NCBI GenBank assembly: GCA_002706985.1
Contig: PAKP01000033.1
Location: forward strand, 1 to 48,653
Source of the DNA: Sneathiella sp.
Lineage (GTDB): Bacteria; Pseudomonadota; Alphaproteobacteria; Sneathiellales; Sneathiellaceae
DNA: 48,653 nucleotides
Direction: 5' to 3'
Shown: piece after piece, positions 8,131 to 17,178 of the stretch
How positions within the stretch are numbered: position 1 is the stretch's first letter
Layout: every line of letters begins with the position of its first letter
Program-made: the position numbers and the translations under genes
The notes under the pieces: model-generated
The model's database searches: none
What the model saw: the letters and a program-made list of their open reading frames with translations, nothing else
What the model was told of the DNA's origin: nothing

Positions 8131-8766
8131 TCAGGCTTCCTGACGCTTCAGATAGGCGTTTACTTTGGCGCGGTTTCCGCAGGTCGACATGGAGCACCAG
8201 CGGCGCCGGCCATTGCGGGACTGGTTGACGAAATAAAGGTCGCAGTCATCATTGGCGCAAGGGCGGGTTTTCTCCACATGATCGGAGGTGAGAAACTCCG
8301 CAATATCGTGCACAATCGGGAAGATCAGTTTTTCGGGACCGTTCTCGTCAATGAGGGTTTTGAGCTCCATCCCCTCTTCCGCCGGTTCAATTTTGTGATA
8401 GCTCTTGAAGCTGGCGAGACGATCGTTGATATGGCTGAAAAATTCCGGATTGACCGGCCATCCCTCGGCAAGCTCCGTCAGTACGCTGCGAAAGCCGGTG
8501 CGAAGTTCGATCAGGCTGTCGACGACCTGCTGACAGCGGCCCGGGTTCTGAAACAGGAACATATGCAGGTCCGACGCTTCGTCTTCATGCAGCAGGTGAT
8601 GGGATTTCATGAAGGTCAGCAAATCCTCGAAATTGCCGATGCCTTCCTTCTCGCGGCCGATGCGTTTGAAACTATTGGCAAAATCGATTGCCAGACGTCC
8701 GCCCAGCGTATAAAAGCCTTCTGTGTTTACAACCCCAGATTTTACAAGAGCGTCTATCCTCGCCAC
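8131..8766 (-). CDS. CGNR zinc-finger / ABATE domain putative regulator
   Basis: 211 aa with an N-terminal ABATE-like domain (LGGRLAIDFANSF near residues 22-34) and a C-terminal CGNR zinc finger: RPCANDDCDLYFVNQSRNG followed by RRWCSMSTCGNRAKV, giving the Cys pairs and the name-giving CGNR motif. Such proteins are annotated as stress-induced transcription regulators. GTG start at 8766 with GAGGA upstream. It ends 3 bp from the matB stop (convergent), so it may regulate the mat genes, but this is inference from position only. Confidence 0.85.
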   Translation of the reverse strand: MARIDALVKSGVVNTEGFYTLGGRLAIDFANSFKRIGREKEGIGNFEDLLTFMKSHHLLHEDEASDLHMFLFQNPGRCQQVVDSLIELRTGFRSVLTELAEGWPVNPEFFSHINDRLASFKSYHKIEPAEEGMELKTLIDENGPEKLIFPIVHDIAEFLTSDHVEKTRPCANDDCDLYFVNQSRNGRRRWCSMSTCGNRAKVNAYLKRQEA

Positions 8767-9057
8767 AAGATATTCCTCATCATTTCTCGATACTCTGTCA
8801 CAAAACCATAATATACCAATATTTTTTATTATACTAGTTTGTTTATGGTGAACAGTTATACTTTTAAACAGATATCTTCATAAAGTGAATTAAAAAATTC
8901 ACATATTTATTTATTTTAATTCATATTTTAAGGAAATTTAGAAAATGGTTTACAATAATTTTTAATTATAAAACCGTCGCTTTATTCCGCAAAATATGAC
9001 TTCAATCTCAACCGCAAACCCTAGAGAGAAAATTCGGCAGAAATATGGTTTTTGTCG
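8767..9057. other. AT-rich intergenic region with palindrome
   Basis: A 291-bp AT-rich stretch between the leftward GST-like gene and the leftward CGNR gene. A perfect inverted repeat GTGAATT-AAAA-AATTCAC lies at 8885-8902, about 120 bp upstream of the CGNR start; it could be an operator or a weak terminator for the upstream gene. No ORF is supported. Confidence 0.5.
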
Positions 9058-10074
9058 TCAGGCGGTTTGGCTTTTGGTTACCAAAGGTTGCAAACAGTCG
9101 CAATCTTGCAATATTCGGTCGAGTGACTGACGATCCTTGACGCCCGCCAGCCGGGACCGCAAAACCTGGAGTGATTTCGCGGCATATTTGACCGTCTGCT
9201 GATTGAACGGCTGCCCCATCAGGGTGAGCGAGAAATCGTCTTTACGTTTCAGGACGGCGGCTTCATTGGCAAGGCTCCAGGGCAGATAAAGAGCGCCGAT
9301 CTCGCTTTTCAGGATCGGCTCAAGGGTCGGGGCAAGACTGCTCCAGTCCTCCCAGTCGCCATGGATTTCTGGATCAAGCATCTGCTCGATCCAGCTGGTG
9401 ATCTCGGGGTAATTCTGGCGGATGATCTTTTCCGTCGTCGGCTGCTGCAAACAGCCGTATATCTGTCCGAACATGCCGAAATCGGCAAGCGCCGGGCGGC
9501 CGCCAAAAAGATAGTTCCGCCCCCTCAGATGCGCATTTAGAAGCGTCAGCAGGTTATCGAGGGAGGCTTCGATCACCGGTTTGGTCACCTCGTTCGAGCC
9601 GACAAAGCTAAGGCGTGGCACCATGCGCTTGCGCACCGTCGCCGCCAGCTCTTCAATCGCCTCCCGGTCGCCGTTCGGCATGTTCGCGCGGGCGAGCGCG
9701 ACACTCACCGCCTCCTGATCCTCGGTCCGCCACCAGCGGTAATGGAACATCGGCTTGTTGACCCATTCGTCAGCATAATCCTCGATCAGGCAGGAAAGAT
9801 AGGCGAGCAGTTCCGAGGGCGGCTGCAGGGCGGGATCGGGGAACGCCTCCTCGAACGTCTCGATAATCGGGGTCGAATCCTGCTGCACCGTACCGTCCGG
9901 CGACAGCACCAGCGGAATCAGCGGCAGCTTGGCGAGCGCCTGAAATTCGGCCAGATTGTCGCGGTTGCGCGGCCGCCATTCATGGGGGATGTCCTTATAG
10001 CGGAAATAGGATCGGACCTTGACTGAAAATGGCGAATATTCCGATCCAAAAATGACATATTGCGGGTCCGGCAT
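9058..10074 (-). CDS. Glutathione S-transferase-like protein
   Basis: 338 aa with an N-terminal thioredoxin-fold GST domain (VIFGSEYSPFSVKVRSYF, then QDSTPIIETFEEAFPD as the glutathione-binding Ser/Thr turn) and an all-helical C-terminal region including RPALADFGMFGQIYG. It is longer than usual GSTs (about 200-230 aa), with roughly 100 extra C-terminal residues of unknown role. I use the ATG at 10074, preceded by GGAGAGAGGG; the longer frame would start at a TTG inside that site. Substrate unknown. Confidence 0.8.
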   Translation of the reverse strand: MPDPQYVIFGSEYSPFSVKVRSYFRYKDIPHEWRPRNRDNLAEFQALAKLPLIPLVLSPDGTVQQDSTPIIETFEEAFPDPALQPPSELLAYLSCLIEDYADEWVNKPMFHYRWWRTEDQEAVSVALARANMPNGDREAIEELAATVRKRMVPRLSFVGSNEVTKPVIEASLDNLLTLLNAHLRGRNYLFGGRPALADFGMFGQIYGCLQQPTTEKIIRQNYPEITSWIEQMLDPEIHGDWEDWSSLAPTLEPILKSEIGALYLPWSLANEAAVLKRKDDFSLTLMGQPFNQQTVKYAAKSLQVLRSRLAGVKDRQSLDRILQDCDCLQPLVTKSQTA

Positions 10075-10175
10075 CTGCCCTCTCTCCAATCTCCTGCGGG
10101 GGGTCTCAAAAAATGTCGCAGGTTTTCCTATCTCTGTTATAAACGCACAAAGGATAAAAAGGAAAGCACACAGAC

Positions 10176-11261
10176 ATGGATATACCAGGATTTTTTTCCG
10201 CCACCTATGCGGAGGCCCGTACGAAGTTTCTGAAGGCCTGCATGGACCGTGGCCTCACGGTCGAGAACCACCTGAATGACCGGGCCAAGGGCGCGGATGG
10301 CGAAGATCTCTATATGGATGTCGCGCGCATCGGACCGGAGGATGCGTCCAAGGTGCTGATTGTCTCCTCCGCCACCCATGGCGGGGAAGGCTTTTGCGGC
10401 TCCGGCGTGCAGACCGGGATGCTGAAGAACGGCATGTTCAAGGACCTGCCGGCGGACACTGCGGTTCTCCTCATCCATGCGATCAACCCCTATGGTTTCT
10501 CCCACATCCGCCGGGTGAACGAGGATAATATCGACCTAAACCGTAACTTCCTCGACTTCTCGAAAGGGCTGCCGGAGAATCCCGACTATGCGGAGGTGCA
10601 TGAGGATCTTGTGCCTGATGACTGGGACGGTCCGGCCCGCGCCGAGGCCGATGCCGCGATCCAGAAATATATCGACGATAAGACCATCGGCGTCTATCAG
10701 GCGGCGGTTACCGGCGGTCAGCATATCCATGCGGACGGGCTGTTCTTCGGCGGGTTCGAACCATCATGGACGAACAAAACGCTGCGCTCCGTGGTCAGCA
10801 GGCATGCGAGCAAGGCCAAGCATCTCGCACTGCTCGATTTTCATACCGGCCTTGGTCCTTACGGCCATGGAGAGCTGATCTATGTCGGTAATCCCGAAGG
10901 CCTGCCGCGGGCGAAACGCTGGTATGGCGAAGATGTCACGTCACCGGAGGCTGGAACCTCCGCCTCCGCCGTGGTCCGGGGCACCATCGATGTCGGCGTG
11001 ACGGAAAGCGCGCCGAATGCCAGCCATACCTGCGTTGCCATTGAGTACGGCACCATCCCGGTGCTGGAAGTGCTGAACGCCCTCCGGGCGGATAATTGGC
11101 TTTACCTTAAGGGCGATCTTGACTCCGAGCAGGGCAAGGCGATCAAAAAGCAGGTCCGCGATGCCTTCTATTGCGACGCCGATGACTGGAAGGAAATGAT
11201 CTGGGAGCGTGGCACCTCCGTCGTCAATATGGCCCTGAAAGGCCTCGATGGCGCTGCATGA
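10176..11261 (+). CDS. DUF2817 / M14-like zinc amidohydrolase
   Basis: 361 aa of the DUF2817 family, related to M14 carboxypeptidase and succinylglutamate desuccinylase folds. Visible metal-site features are ATHGGEGFCGSG (H-x-x-E type, near residues 70-81), NEDNIDLNRNFLDF, and LDFHTGLGPYGHGEL, which supplies the second zinc ligand region. CVAIEYGT probably carries the catalytic Glu. No signal peptide, so cytoplasmic. The stop overlaps the GNAT start by 4 bp (ATGA), so the two are translationally coupled. The substrate is unknown; hydrolysis of an N-acyl amino acid or peptide is plausible beside a peptide transporter. Confidence 0.85.
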   Translation: MDIPGFFSATYAEARTKFLKACMDRGLTVENHLNDRAKGADGEDLYMDVARIGPEDASKVLIVSSATHGGEGFCGSGVQTGMLKNGMFKDLPADTAVLLIHAINPYGFSHIRRVNEDNIDLNRNFLDFSKGLPENPDYAEVHEDLVPDDWDGPARAEADAAIQKYIDDKTIGVYQAAVTGGQHIHADGLFFGGFEPSWTNKTLRSVVSRHASKAKHLALLDFHTGLGPYGHGELIYVGNPEGLPRAKRWYGEDVTSPEAGTSASAVVRGTIDVGVTESAPNASHTCVAIEYGTIPVLEVLNALRADNWLYLKGDLDSEQGKAIKKQVRDAFYCDADDWKEMIWERGTSVVNMALKGLDGAA

Positions 11262-11725
11262 CGGCGGCATTGGATATCCGGCTGGATTATGTCCGCGATG
11301 AGGATGTGATCGGGCTGCTGGCGGCGCATCTCACGCTGATGCGCTCCCTCTCCCCGCCCGAGAGCACCCACGCGCTCGATCTCGACGGGTTGCGGGCGGA
11401 CAATATCACCTTTTGGCGGGCGGAACAGGACGGGGAACTGGTCGGCTGCGCCGCACTCAAGGAACTCGACAGCGTGACCGGCGAGGTCAAATCCATGCAT
11501 ACGGCGGCGGCGCATCGCGGCAAGGGCATCGCGGCGGCTCTCCTCGAACATCTGCTCAAGACGGCACGGGAGCGCGGCTATCGCGATCTTTATCTGGAGA
11601 CGGGTTCGCAGCCGGGGTTCCAGCCCGCCCGCGCGCTCTACGCGGGCTACGGCTTCACCAATTGTCCGCCCTTCGGGAACTATATCCTCGATCCGAACAG
11701 CGTCTTTATGACGCTGCGGCTCTGA
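11258..11725 (+). CDS. GNAT family N-acetyltransferase
   Basis: 155-aa single GNAT domain. The acetyl-CoA-binding motif A is HTAAAHRGKGIAAALLEHLL (R/Q-x-x-G-x-G/A type), followed by LYLETGSQPGFQPARALYAGYGF, typical of the PhnO/YitI-like group. It overlaps the DUF2817 gene by 4 bp and ends immediately before the convergent ABC ATPase gene. Acceptor substrate unknown. Confidence 0.88.
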   Translation: MTAALDIRLDYVRDEDVIGLLAAHLTLMRSLSPPESTHALDLDGLRADNITFWRAEQDGELVGCAALKELDSVTGEVKSMHTAAAHRGKGIAAALLEHLLKTARERGYRDLYLETGSQPGFQPARALYAGYGFTNCPPFGNYILDPNSVFMTLRL

Positions 11726-13453
11726 TCAGGTATTCTCGACTTCCAGCCCTTCGAGCGACAGCGAATCGAGACGCGGCATCAGGTCAAGCAGCTCGCGGGT
11801 ATAGGCGGCCTTCGGATTTTCAAAGAGGTCTTCCGTTGCCGATACTTCGACCAGCTTACCCTGTTTCATCACCCCGACGCGGTCGCACATCTGGCGGATC
11901 ACCGGCAGGTCATGGCTGATAAACAGCATGGTCAGGCCAAGCTCTTCCTGCAAGTCCTTCAGAAGGTTGAGAATCTGCGCCTGGATCGACACATCGAGCG
12001 CCGAGGTCGGTTCATCGCAGATCAGGAAGCGCGGCCGGGTCGCAAGCGCCCGGGCAATCGAGATACGCTGACGCTGCCCGCCTGAAAACTCATGCGGGAA
12101 ACGGACAGCCGCCTGCGCGCCAAGGCCGACATGATCGAGAAGGTCGGTAACGATCTGCTCCACCTCCCGGTTGGACCCGGCGAGCTTGTGAAAGCGGATC
12201 GGCTCGGCGATGATGTCCATCACCCGCATCCGCCCGTTGAGCGAGGAGAACGGGTCCTGGAAGATCATTTGCATCTGGCGGCGGTAATAGTCCCGCTCCT
12301 TCTCCGACTTGATCTTGGTGAGATCAGTACCGAGGAAATTCACCTCCCCGGCGGCGGGCCTGTAAAGGCTGCAAATCATCCGCGCGACGGTGGATTTTCC
12401 GCTGCCGCTCTCGCCGACGAGACCGAACACCTCTCCCTCGTTGATATCGAAGGACACGTCGTCCACTGCATTGAAGGTCACCCGGTTATGCTTCAGCAAT
12501 GCGGGCTTGGTGACGAAGGTCATGACCAGGTTCTTGAGGCTGATGAAGGGTCCCTGCACCGCCTTATAATCGCGGGCCTTACCCAGCCAGTGGGTGGATA
12601 GATCAAGCAGCTTTTTCCGCTCTCCCTCCGCCTCGATGTAGTTGACCATGGGGAAGCGCTTGAGCCGGACATCGGGACGCGGCACGGCGCTGATCAGGCT
12701 CTGGGTATAGGGATGGTCGGGGTTGCCGAGGATCTTCGCCGTCGTTCCCTCTTCCACCAGCTTGCCGCGATACATCACGGCGACGCGGTCGGTAATATCG
12801 GCAATGACACCCATGTCATGGGTGATGATCAGCATGCCGACTTTCTTGTCCTTGCAAAGGCGGCGCATAAGTTCGAGAATCTGCGCCTGGATCGAGACGT
12901 CGAGCGCGGTTGTCGGCTCATCGGCGATAATTACTTCCGGCTCGGCGCAGAGCGCGAGTGCGATGACGACCCTTTGGCGCATGCCGCCCGAAAACTGATG
13001 CGGATAGTTCTTGATGCGGTTTTCCGGGTCCGGAATACCGACCTGGCGGAGCAGGTCCACGGCGCGGGCTTGGGATTTCTTCTCGCCCAGCTTCAGATGC
13101 AAATTAATGGTTTCGACAAGCTGCTGTTCGATCGTTTGAAGCGGATCGAGGGATGTGAGCGGGTCCTGAAAGATCATGCCGATCTTGCGGCCGCGGATTT
13201 TGCGCTTTGCCTCCGGCGACAGCGTGTCGATCCCCTGCTCTTTCAGGAAAACATGCCCGCCGGTCATCTCGCCGGGTGGCTCCAGCAGGCCGATCACGGC
13301 ATTGCCGATGGTCGATTTCCCGGCGCCGGATTCCCCGACCACACCCAGCACCTCTCCCGGCTGAACCGTCAGGGTGACGTCATCGACGGCAATTACCGTG
13401 CCGTGACGGCTCGGGAATTCAATGCGCAGATTATTGATATTGAGCAAGTCCAT
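11726..13453 (-). CDS. Fused dipeptide/oligopeptide ABC transporter ATPase
   Basis: 575 aa with two complete ABC ATPase domains in one chain, equal to DppD plus DppF (YejF-like). Domain 1: Walker A GESGAGKST at residues 40-48, signature FSGGMRQRV and Walker B IIADEPTTALD. Domain 2: GESGSGKST near residue 350, FSGGQRQRISIARAL and LICDEPTSALD. Both Walker B Glu residues are present, so both sites should hydrolyse ATP. Last gene of a leftward transporter operon (binding protein, two permeases, ATPase); 9 bp separate it from the permease gene. Confidence 0.94.
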   Translation of the reverse strand: MDLLNINNLRIEFPSRHGTVIAVDDVTLTVQPGEVLGVVGESGAGKSTIGNAVIGLLEPPGEMTGGHVFLKEQGIDTLSPEAKRKIRGRKIGMIFQDPLTSLDPLQTIEQQLVETINLHLKLGEKKSQARAVDLLRQVGIPDPENRIKNYPHQFSGGMRQRVVIALALCAEPEVIIADEPTTALDVSIQAQILELMRRLCKDKKVGMLIITHDMGVIADITDRVAVMYRGKLVEEGTTAKILGNPDHPYTQSLISAVPRPDVRLKRFPMVNYIEAEGERKKLLDLSTHWLGKARDYKAVQGPFISLKNLVMTFVTKPALLKHNRVTFNAVDDVSFDINEGEVFGLVGESGSGKSTVARMICSLYRPAAGEVNFLGTDLTKIKSEKERDYYRRQMQMIFQDPFSSLNGRMRVMDIIAEPIRFHKLAGSNREVEQIVTDLLDHVGLGAQAAVRFPHEFSGGQRQRISIARALATRPRFLICDEPTSALDVSIQAQILNLLKDLQEELGLTMLFISHDLPVIRQMCDRVGVMKQGKLVEVSATEDLFENPKAAYTRELLDLMPRLDSLSLEGLEVENT

Positions 13454-13462
13454 AATCAGTCC

Positions 13463-14392
13463 CTAGCGCAGTTTCGGGTTGAGGGCGTCGCGCATCCAGT
13501 CGCCCAGCAGGTTGACCGCCAGCACCAGCACGACAAGGGTGATGCCGGGGAAAATGGTGATCCACCAATCGCCGGAGAAGAGATACTCGTTCCCGATCCG
13601 GATCAGCGTGCCGAGGGACGGCGTCGTCGGCGGCACCCCGACCCCGAGGAAGGAGAGCGTCGCTTCGGTGATGATGGCGATGGCGAGATGGATGGTCGCG
13701 ATGACCATCACCGGCCCCATAACATTGGGCAGGATATGCCGGCGCAGGATGGTAAAGGGACGAATGCCGATGACCCGGGCGGCCTGCACATATTCCTTGT
13801 TCTTCTCAACCAGGGTGGAGCCGCGCACCGTCCGCGCATACTGCACCCAGCCGGAAATACCGATGGCGAAGATGAGCACATAGATGGAGATATCCGTATG
13901 CATGTCCGACGGGATCACCCCGCGCGCCACACCATCGACCAGCAGGGCAATGAGGATGGCCGGAAAGGAGAGCTGAATATCGGCGATGCGCATGATGAGG
14001 GCATCGGTGCGTCCGCCGACATAGCCGCTGACGAGGCCGAGGGCAATACCGACCACCATCGAGAAGATGACCGAGGAGAAGCCGACGAGCAACGAGATGC
14101 GGGCGCCGTATAGAATGGTCGAAAGCACGCCCCGCCCCTGATCATCGGTGCCGAGCAGGAAGTTCGTATCGCCGCCCGCACTCCAGGCCGGCGGCAGGTT
14201 ACCATCCATGATGCTGATGGAGGCGAGATCGAACGGGTTGTGCGGGGCCAGCCAGGGCGCGAAAATCGCCGCAAAGATCAGCCCGAGCGTGACGAGCGCC
14301 GAGATAATGGCGGTCGGGTTATGGGTAAAGCTGTACCAGATATCGCTGCCGAAAATTCGCTGCAGTCTGGTTTTTTCAAGCGACTGTTCCAT
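13463..14392 (-). CDS. Peptide ABC transporter permease (DppC-type)
   Basis: 309 aa inner-membrane permease with a long cytoplasmic N-terminus, a first TM (AIISALVTLGLIFAAIFAPWLA), an extended periplasmic loop (DQGRGVLSTILYGARISL, typical of DppC/OppC) and a C-terminal TM domain with the EAA loop segment EYVQAARVIGIRPFTILRRHILPNV that contacts the ATPase. It follows the DppB-type gene by 11 bp. Confidence 0.93.
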   Translation of the reverse strand: MEQSLEKTRLQRIFGSDIWYSFTHNPTAIISALVTLGLIFAAIFAPWLAPHNPFDLASISIMDGNLPPAWSAGGDTNFLLGTDDQGRGVLSTILYGARISLLVGFSSVIFSMVVGIALGLVSGYVGGRTDALIMRIADIQLSFPAILIALLVDGVARGVIPSDMHTDISIYVLIFAIGISGWVQYARTVRGSTLVEKNKEYVQAARVIGIRPFTILRRHILPNVMGPVMVIATIHLAIAIITEATLSFLGVGVPPTTPSLGTLIRIGNEYLFSGDWWITIFPGITLVVLVLAVNLLGDWMRDALNPKLR

Positions 14393-14403
14393 TATTCAGC
14401 CCC

Positions 14404-15375
14404 TCACGCGTTATCCACGCGCAGGCGCGGATCGACAGCATAATACAGGATATCAACAATCATATTGATAACGACGAAGAAGAAAGCAATGAGCACCAGA
14501 TAGGCGGCCATGATCGGGATATCCACATCGGCAACCGCCTGAATGAACAGAAGGCCCATCCCCGGCCACTGGAACACGCTTTCGGTAATAATGGCGAAGG
14601 CGATGAGGGAACCGAGCTGTAGTCCGGTAATGGTGATCACCGGCACCAGCGTATTTTTGAGCGCATGCCTGAAATGCACCGCGCGATCGGGCAGGCCGCG
14701 CGCGCGGGCGAACTTGATGAAGTCGGTCCGCATGACTTCCAGCATCTCGGCGCGCACCAGCCGCATGATCAGGGTCATCTGGAACAGCGCAAGGGTGATC
14801 GACGGCAGGATCAGAGATTTAAGGCCCGACGCCGTCAGGAAGCCGGTTGTCCACCAGCCGAGGGCGACCACCTCACCGCGCCCAAAGGTCGGCAGCCATC
14901 GCAAAATCACCCCGAACAAAAGAATAAGCAATATACCGATCAGGAAGGTCGGCAGGGACACCCCGACAAGGGACAGGGTCATAATGCCTTTCGAGAGCAG
15001 CCCCTTGCTTTTAAGGGCCGTATAGACACCTGCCGGTATGCCAATGGCCAGGGTCAGTACGGCGGCGACAAAGGACAGCTCCAATGTTGCGGCCAATCGC
15101 TCCAGTATCAGTTTGCTGACCGGCTGACGATACTTATAGGAGAAACCGAAATCCCCTTCCGCGGCATTCAGGGCGAACCGTCCGAACTGGACAATGAAGG
15201 GATCGTTCAGACCCAGTGCTTCTGCGAGGGCTTCCCGGTCGGCCTGACTCGTATCCTGACCCACCATGTTGTTGATGGGATCACCGACGAAACGAAACAT
15301 GGCGAAAGCAATCAGGGCAACGGTCAGCATAACGACAACCGATTGCAACAGACGCTTAAAAATAAATGAAAACAT
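14404..15375 (-). CDS. Peptide ABC transporter permease (DppB-type)
   Basis: 323 aa permease. The N-terminal TM FKRLLQSVVVMLTVALIAFAMFR and the following soluble segment NMVGQDTSQADREALAEALGL are characteristic of DppB/OppB. The EAA loop is DFIKFARARGLPDRAVHFRHAL, and the protein ends with YAVDPRLR, a family hallmark. Partner of the DppC-type permease. It is separated from the binding-protein gene by a hairpin with a T-run. Confidence 0.93.
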   Translation of the reverse strand: MFSFIFKRLLQSVVVMLTVALIAFAMFRFVGDPINNMVGQDTSQADREALAEALGLNDPFIVQFGRFALNAAEGDFGFSYKYRQPVSKLILERLAATLELSFVAAVLTLAIGIPAGVYTALKSKGLLSKGIMTLSLVGVSLPTFLIGILLILLFGVILRWLPTFGRGEVVALGWWTTGFLTASGLKSLILPSITLALFQMTLIMRLVRAEMLEVMRTDFIKFARARGLPDRAVHFRHALKNTLVPVITITGLQLGSLIAFAIITESVFQWPGMGLLFIQAVADVDIPIMAAYLVLIAFFFVVINMIVDILYYAVDPRLRVDNA

Positions 15376-15397
15376 AAGGTATCACAATAAGGCGCAT

Positions 15398-15433
15398 AAA
15401 AAAGCGGGGCCGCACTTTCGCAAGGCGGCCCCG
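15398..15433 (-). terminator. Terminator/attenuator between binding protein and permeases
   Basis: On the minus strand, stem CGGGGCCG/CGGCCCCG (15405-15412 with 15426-15433; inner CTT/AAG pairs possible) is followed directly by six T (15398-15403). This is a textbook intrinsic terminator inside the transporter operon, just after the binding-protein stop. It probably gives more binding protein than permease and ATPase. Confidence 0.8.
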
Positions 15434-15444
15434 TTCGGCGTTTC

Positions 15445-17037
15445 TTACTTAACCGTCACATAGCGGTAGTCGAGGCCGTTGTCAGCACGCTGGTTGACTT
15501 CGGCACCATCGCTCACACCCCAGGAAAGAGGCTGCTGATGGATCGGCATGTAACCGACTTCATCCTTCACGATCTTGAAGGCTTCCGCAATCATGGCGTT
15601 ACGCTTTTCCTGATCGGTTTCGCTGCCGATGGCGGCGGTCAGTTCATCAACCTTGGCGTTACAGTAGTTGCCGAGGTTGAACATGCCTTTTTTGTTCTCC
15701 GGATCCTGACACACGATCAGAGAGGAGAGAACATTTTCCACGTCCATGGAACCCGGTGTCCAGCCCAACAGATAGAAGCTGGTGTCATAGCCGCTGGTAG
15801 AGAGAACCTTGCCGAAATATTTCGACTTCGGCTGCGCCAGCAGGTCAACCTTGACGCCGACTTTTGCGAGCATGGAAGTGACCGCCTGACAGATTTTCTC
15901 GTCATTGACATAGCGGTTGTTCGGGCAGTCGAGCGTGACTTCAAACCCGTCCGGATATCCGGCCTCTGCGAGCAGAGCCTTGGATTTTTCCGGATCATAC
16001 GCATAGGGCGTATTCAGGGATTCAACAAAGCCGTTGATCTGCGGTGCGGCCAGCAGGCCGGTCGGTGTCGCGGCACCACGCATGATCTTTTCCTTGATGG
16101 CTTCAAGATCGACCGCATGCACGAAGGCGGCGCGGACGCGCTGATCCTTGAACGGGTTCTTGCCCTTGATGTTGGAATAGAGCAATTCATCCCGGCCCTG
16201 GTCGAAGCCGATGAAGATTGTCCGGGCTTCCGGGCCGGTCAGCGCCTTTACACCCTCAGCCTTGTCCAGACGTTCCCAGTCCTGAACCGGAACCGGATAG
16301 ACCATATGCAGCTCGCCCGAGATCAGAGCGGCAACCCGGGTCGGGGCTTCCTTGATCGGAGTGAACTCGACTTCGGTGACATTGCCATCGATGTCTTTCC
16401 AGTAATCCTCGTTCTTCTTGAAGACGGTTTTCACGTCCGCCTTATGGCTTTCAACCATGAACGGGCCGGTGCCGTTGGCATTCAGGTTGGCATAGTTGCC
16501 GGTGTTGTCGCCGGCGGCACTGGTGGCATTCGTCGCCCCGTTTTCTTCCGACCATTCCTTGTCCATGATCAGCAGATAGGGAAGATCCTGAACCAGAATG
16601 GGGTTCGGCGCCGGTGTTTCGACGACGATAGTATGGTCATCAACCTTAGTGATATTCTTGATCTGGCCGCCGCGGACCTTCTGGTCCGATCCTTCGGAGA
16701 GTGTGCGCTGCCAGGAGAAAATCACGTCATCAGCCGTGAAATCCTGACCGCCGTGGAATTTTACGCCCTTACGGAGCTTGAACTCCCAGGTTGTCGGCGT
16801 CAGCAGTTTCCATTCTTCCGCCAGACCCGGCATGATTTCCAGGTTCGGGCCATAGAGAACAAGGCCTTCATACACATTGCCGAGCGTGGCAAGGAGGAAG
16901 GATTCATTCAGTGAATGCGGATCGAGGGAGCTTAGATCTCCCTGAAATGCATATTTAAAGGTCTTAGCCTGTGCCGGCGCGGCCACTGCAATAGCGGCTG
17001 CCATGGTGGCGGCTAATAATCCTGTCCTTAGTTTCAT
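15445..17037 (-). CDS. Peptide ABC transporter substrate-binding protein
   Basis: 530-aa periplasmic solute-binding protein of family 5 (DppA/OppA). Signal peptide residues 1-24 with cleavage after AQA; the mature protein begins KTFKYAFQGDLSSLDPH. Family landmarks: NVYEGLVLYGPNLEIMPGLAEEW, WEFKLRKGVKFHGGQDFTADDV and YDPEKSKALLAEAGYPDGFEV. Ligand cannot be assigned; the neighbouring M20 deacetylase suggests peptides or N-acyl amino acids. Confidence 0.94.
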   Translation of the reverse strand: MKLRTGLLAATMAAAIAVAAPAQAKTFKYAFQGDLSSLDPHSLNESFLLATLGNVYEGLVLYGPNLEIMPGLAEEWKLLTPTTWEFKLRKGVKFHGGQDFTADDVIFSWQRTLSEGSDQKVRGGQIKNITKVDDHTIVVETPAPNPILVQDLPYLLIMDKEWSEENGATNATSAAGDNTGNYANLNANGTGPFMVESHKADVKTVFKKNEDYWKDIDGNVTEVEFTPIKEAPTRVAALISGELHMVYPVPVQDWERLDKAEGVKALTGPEARTIFIGFDQGRDELLYSNIKGKNPFKDQRVRAAFVHAVDLEAIKEKIMRGAATPTGLLAAPQINGFVESLNTPYAYDPEKSKALLAEAGYPDGFEVTLDCPNNRYVNDEKICQAVTSMLAKVGVKVDLLAQPKSKYFGKVLSTSGYDTSFYLLGWTPGSMDVENVLSSLIVCQDPENKKGMFNLGNYCNAKVDELTAAIGSETDQEKRNAMIAEAFKIVKDEVGYMPIHQQPLSWGVSDGAEVNQRADNGLDYRYVTVK

Positions 17038-17178
17038 GATAACTCCCTTTTTTGTTACCTAGTTATTCGTTAATGCCCTTACGGGGCAAATTCGCCGTGT
17101 ATTTATTGATTTTATTCACGGATGCTGAGTTTGAGATTAGCGAATAGTGCAATCTCTGTCCATTGCATTCGATTGTCC

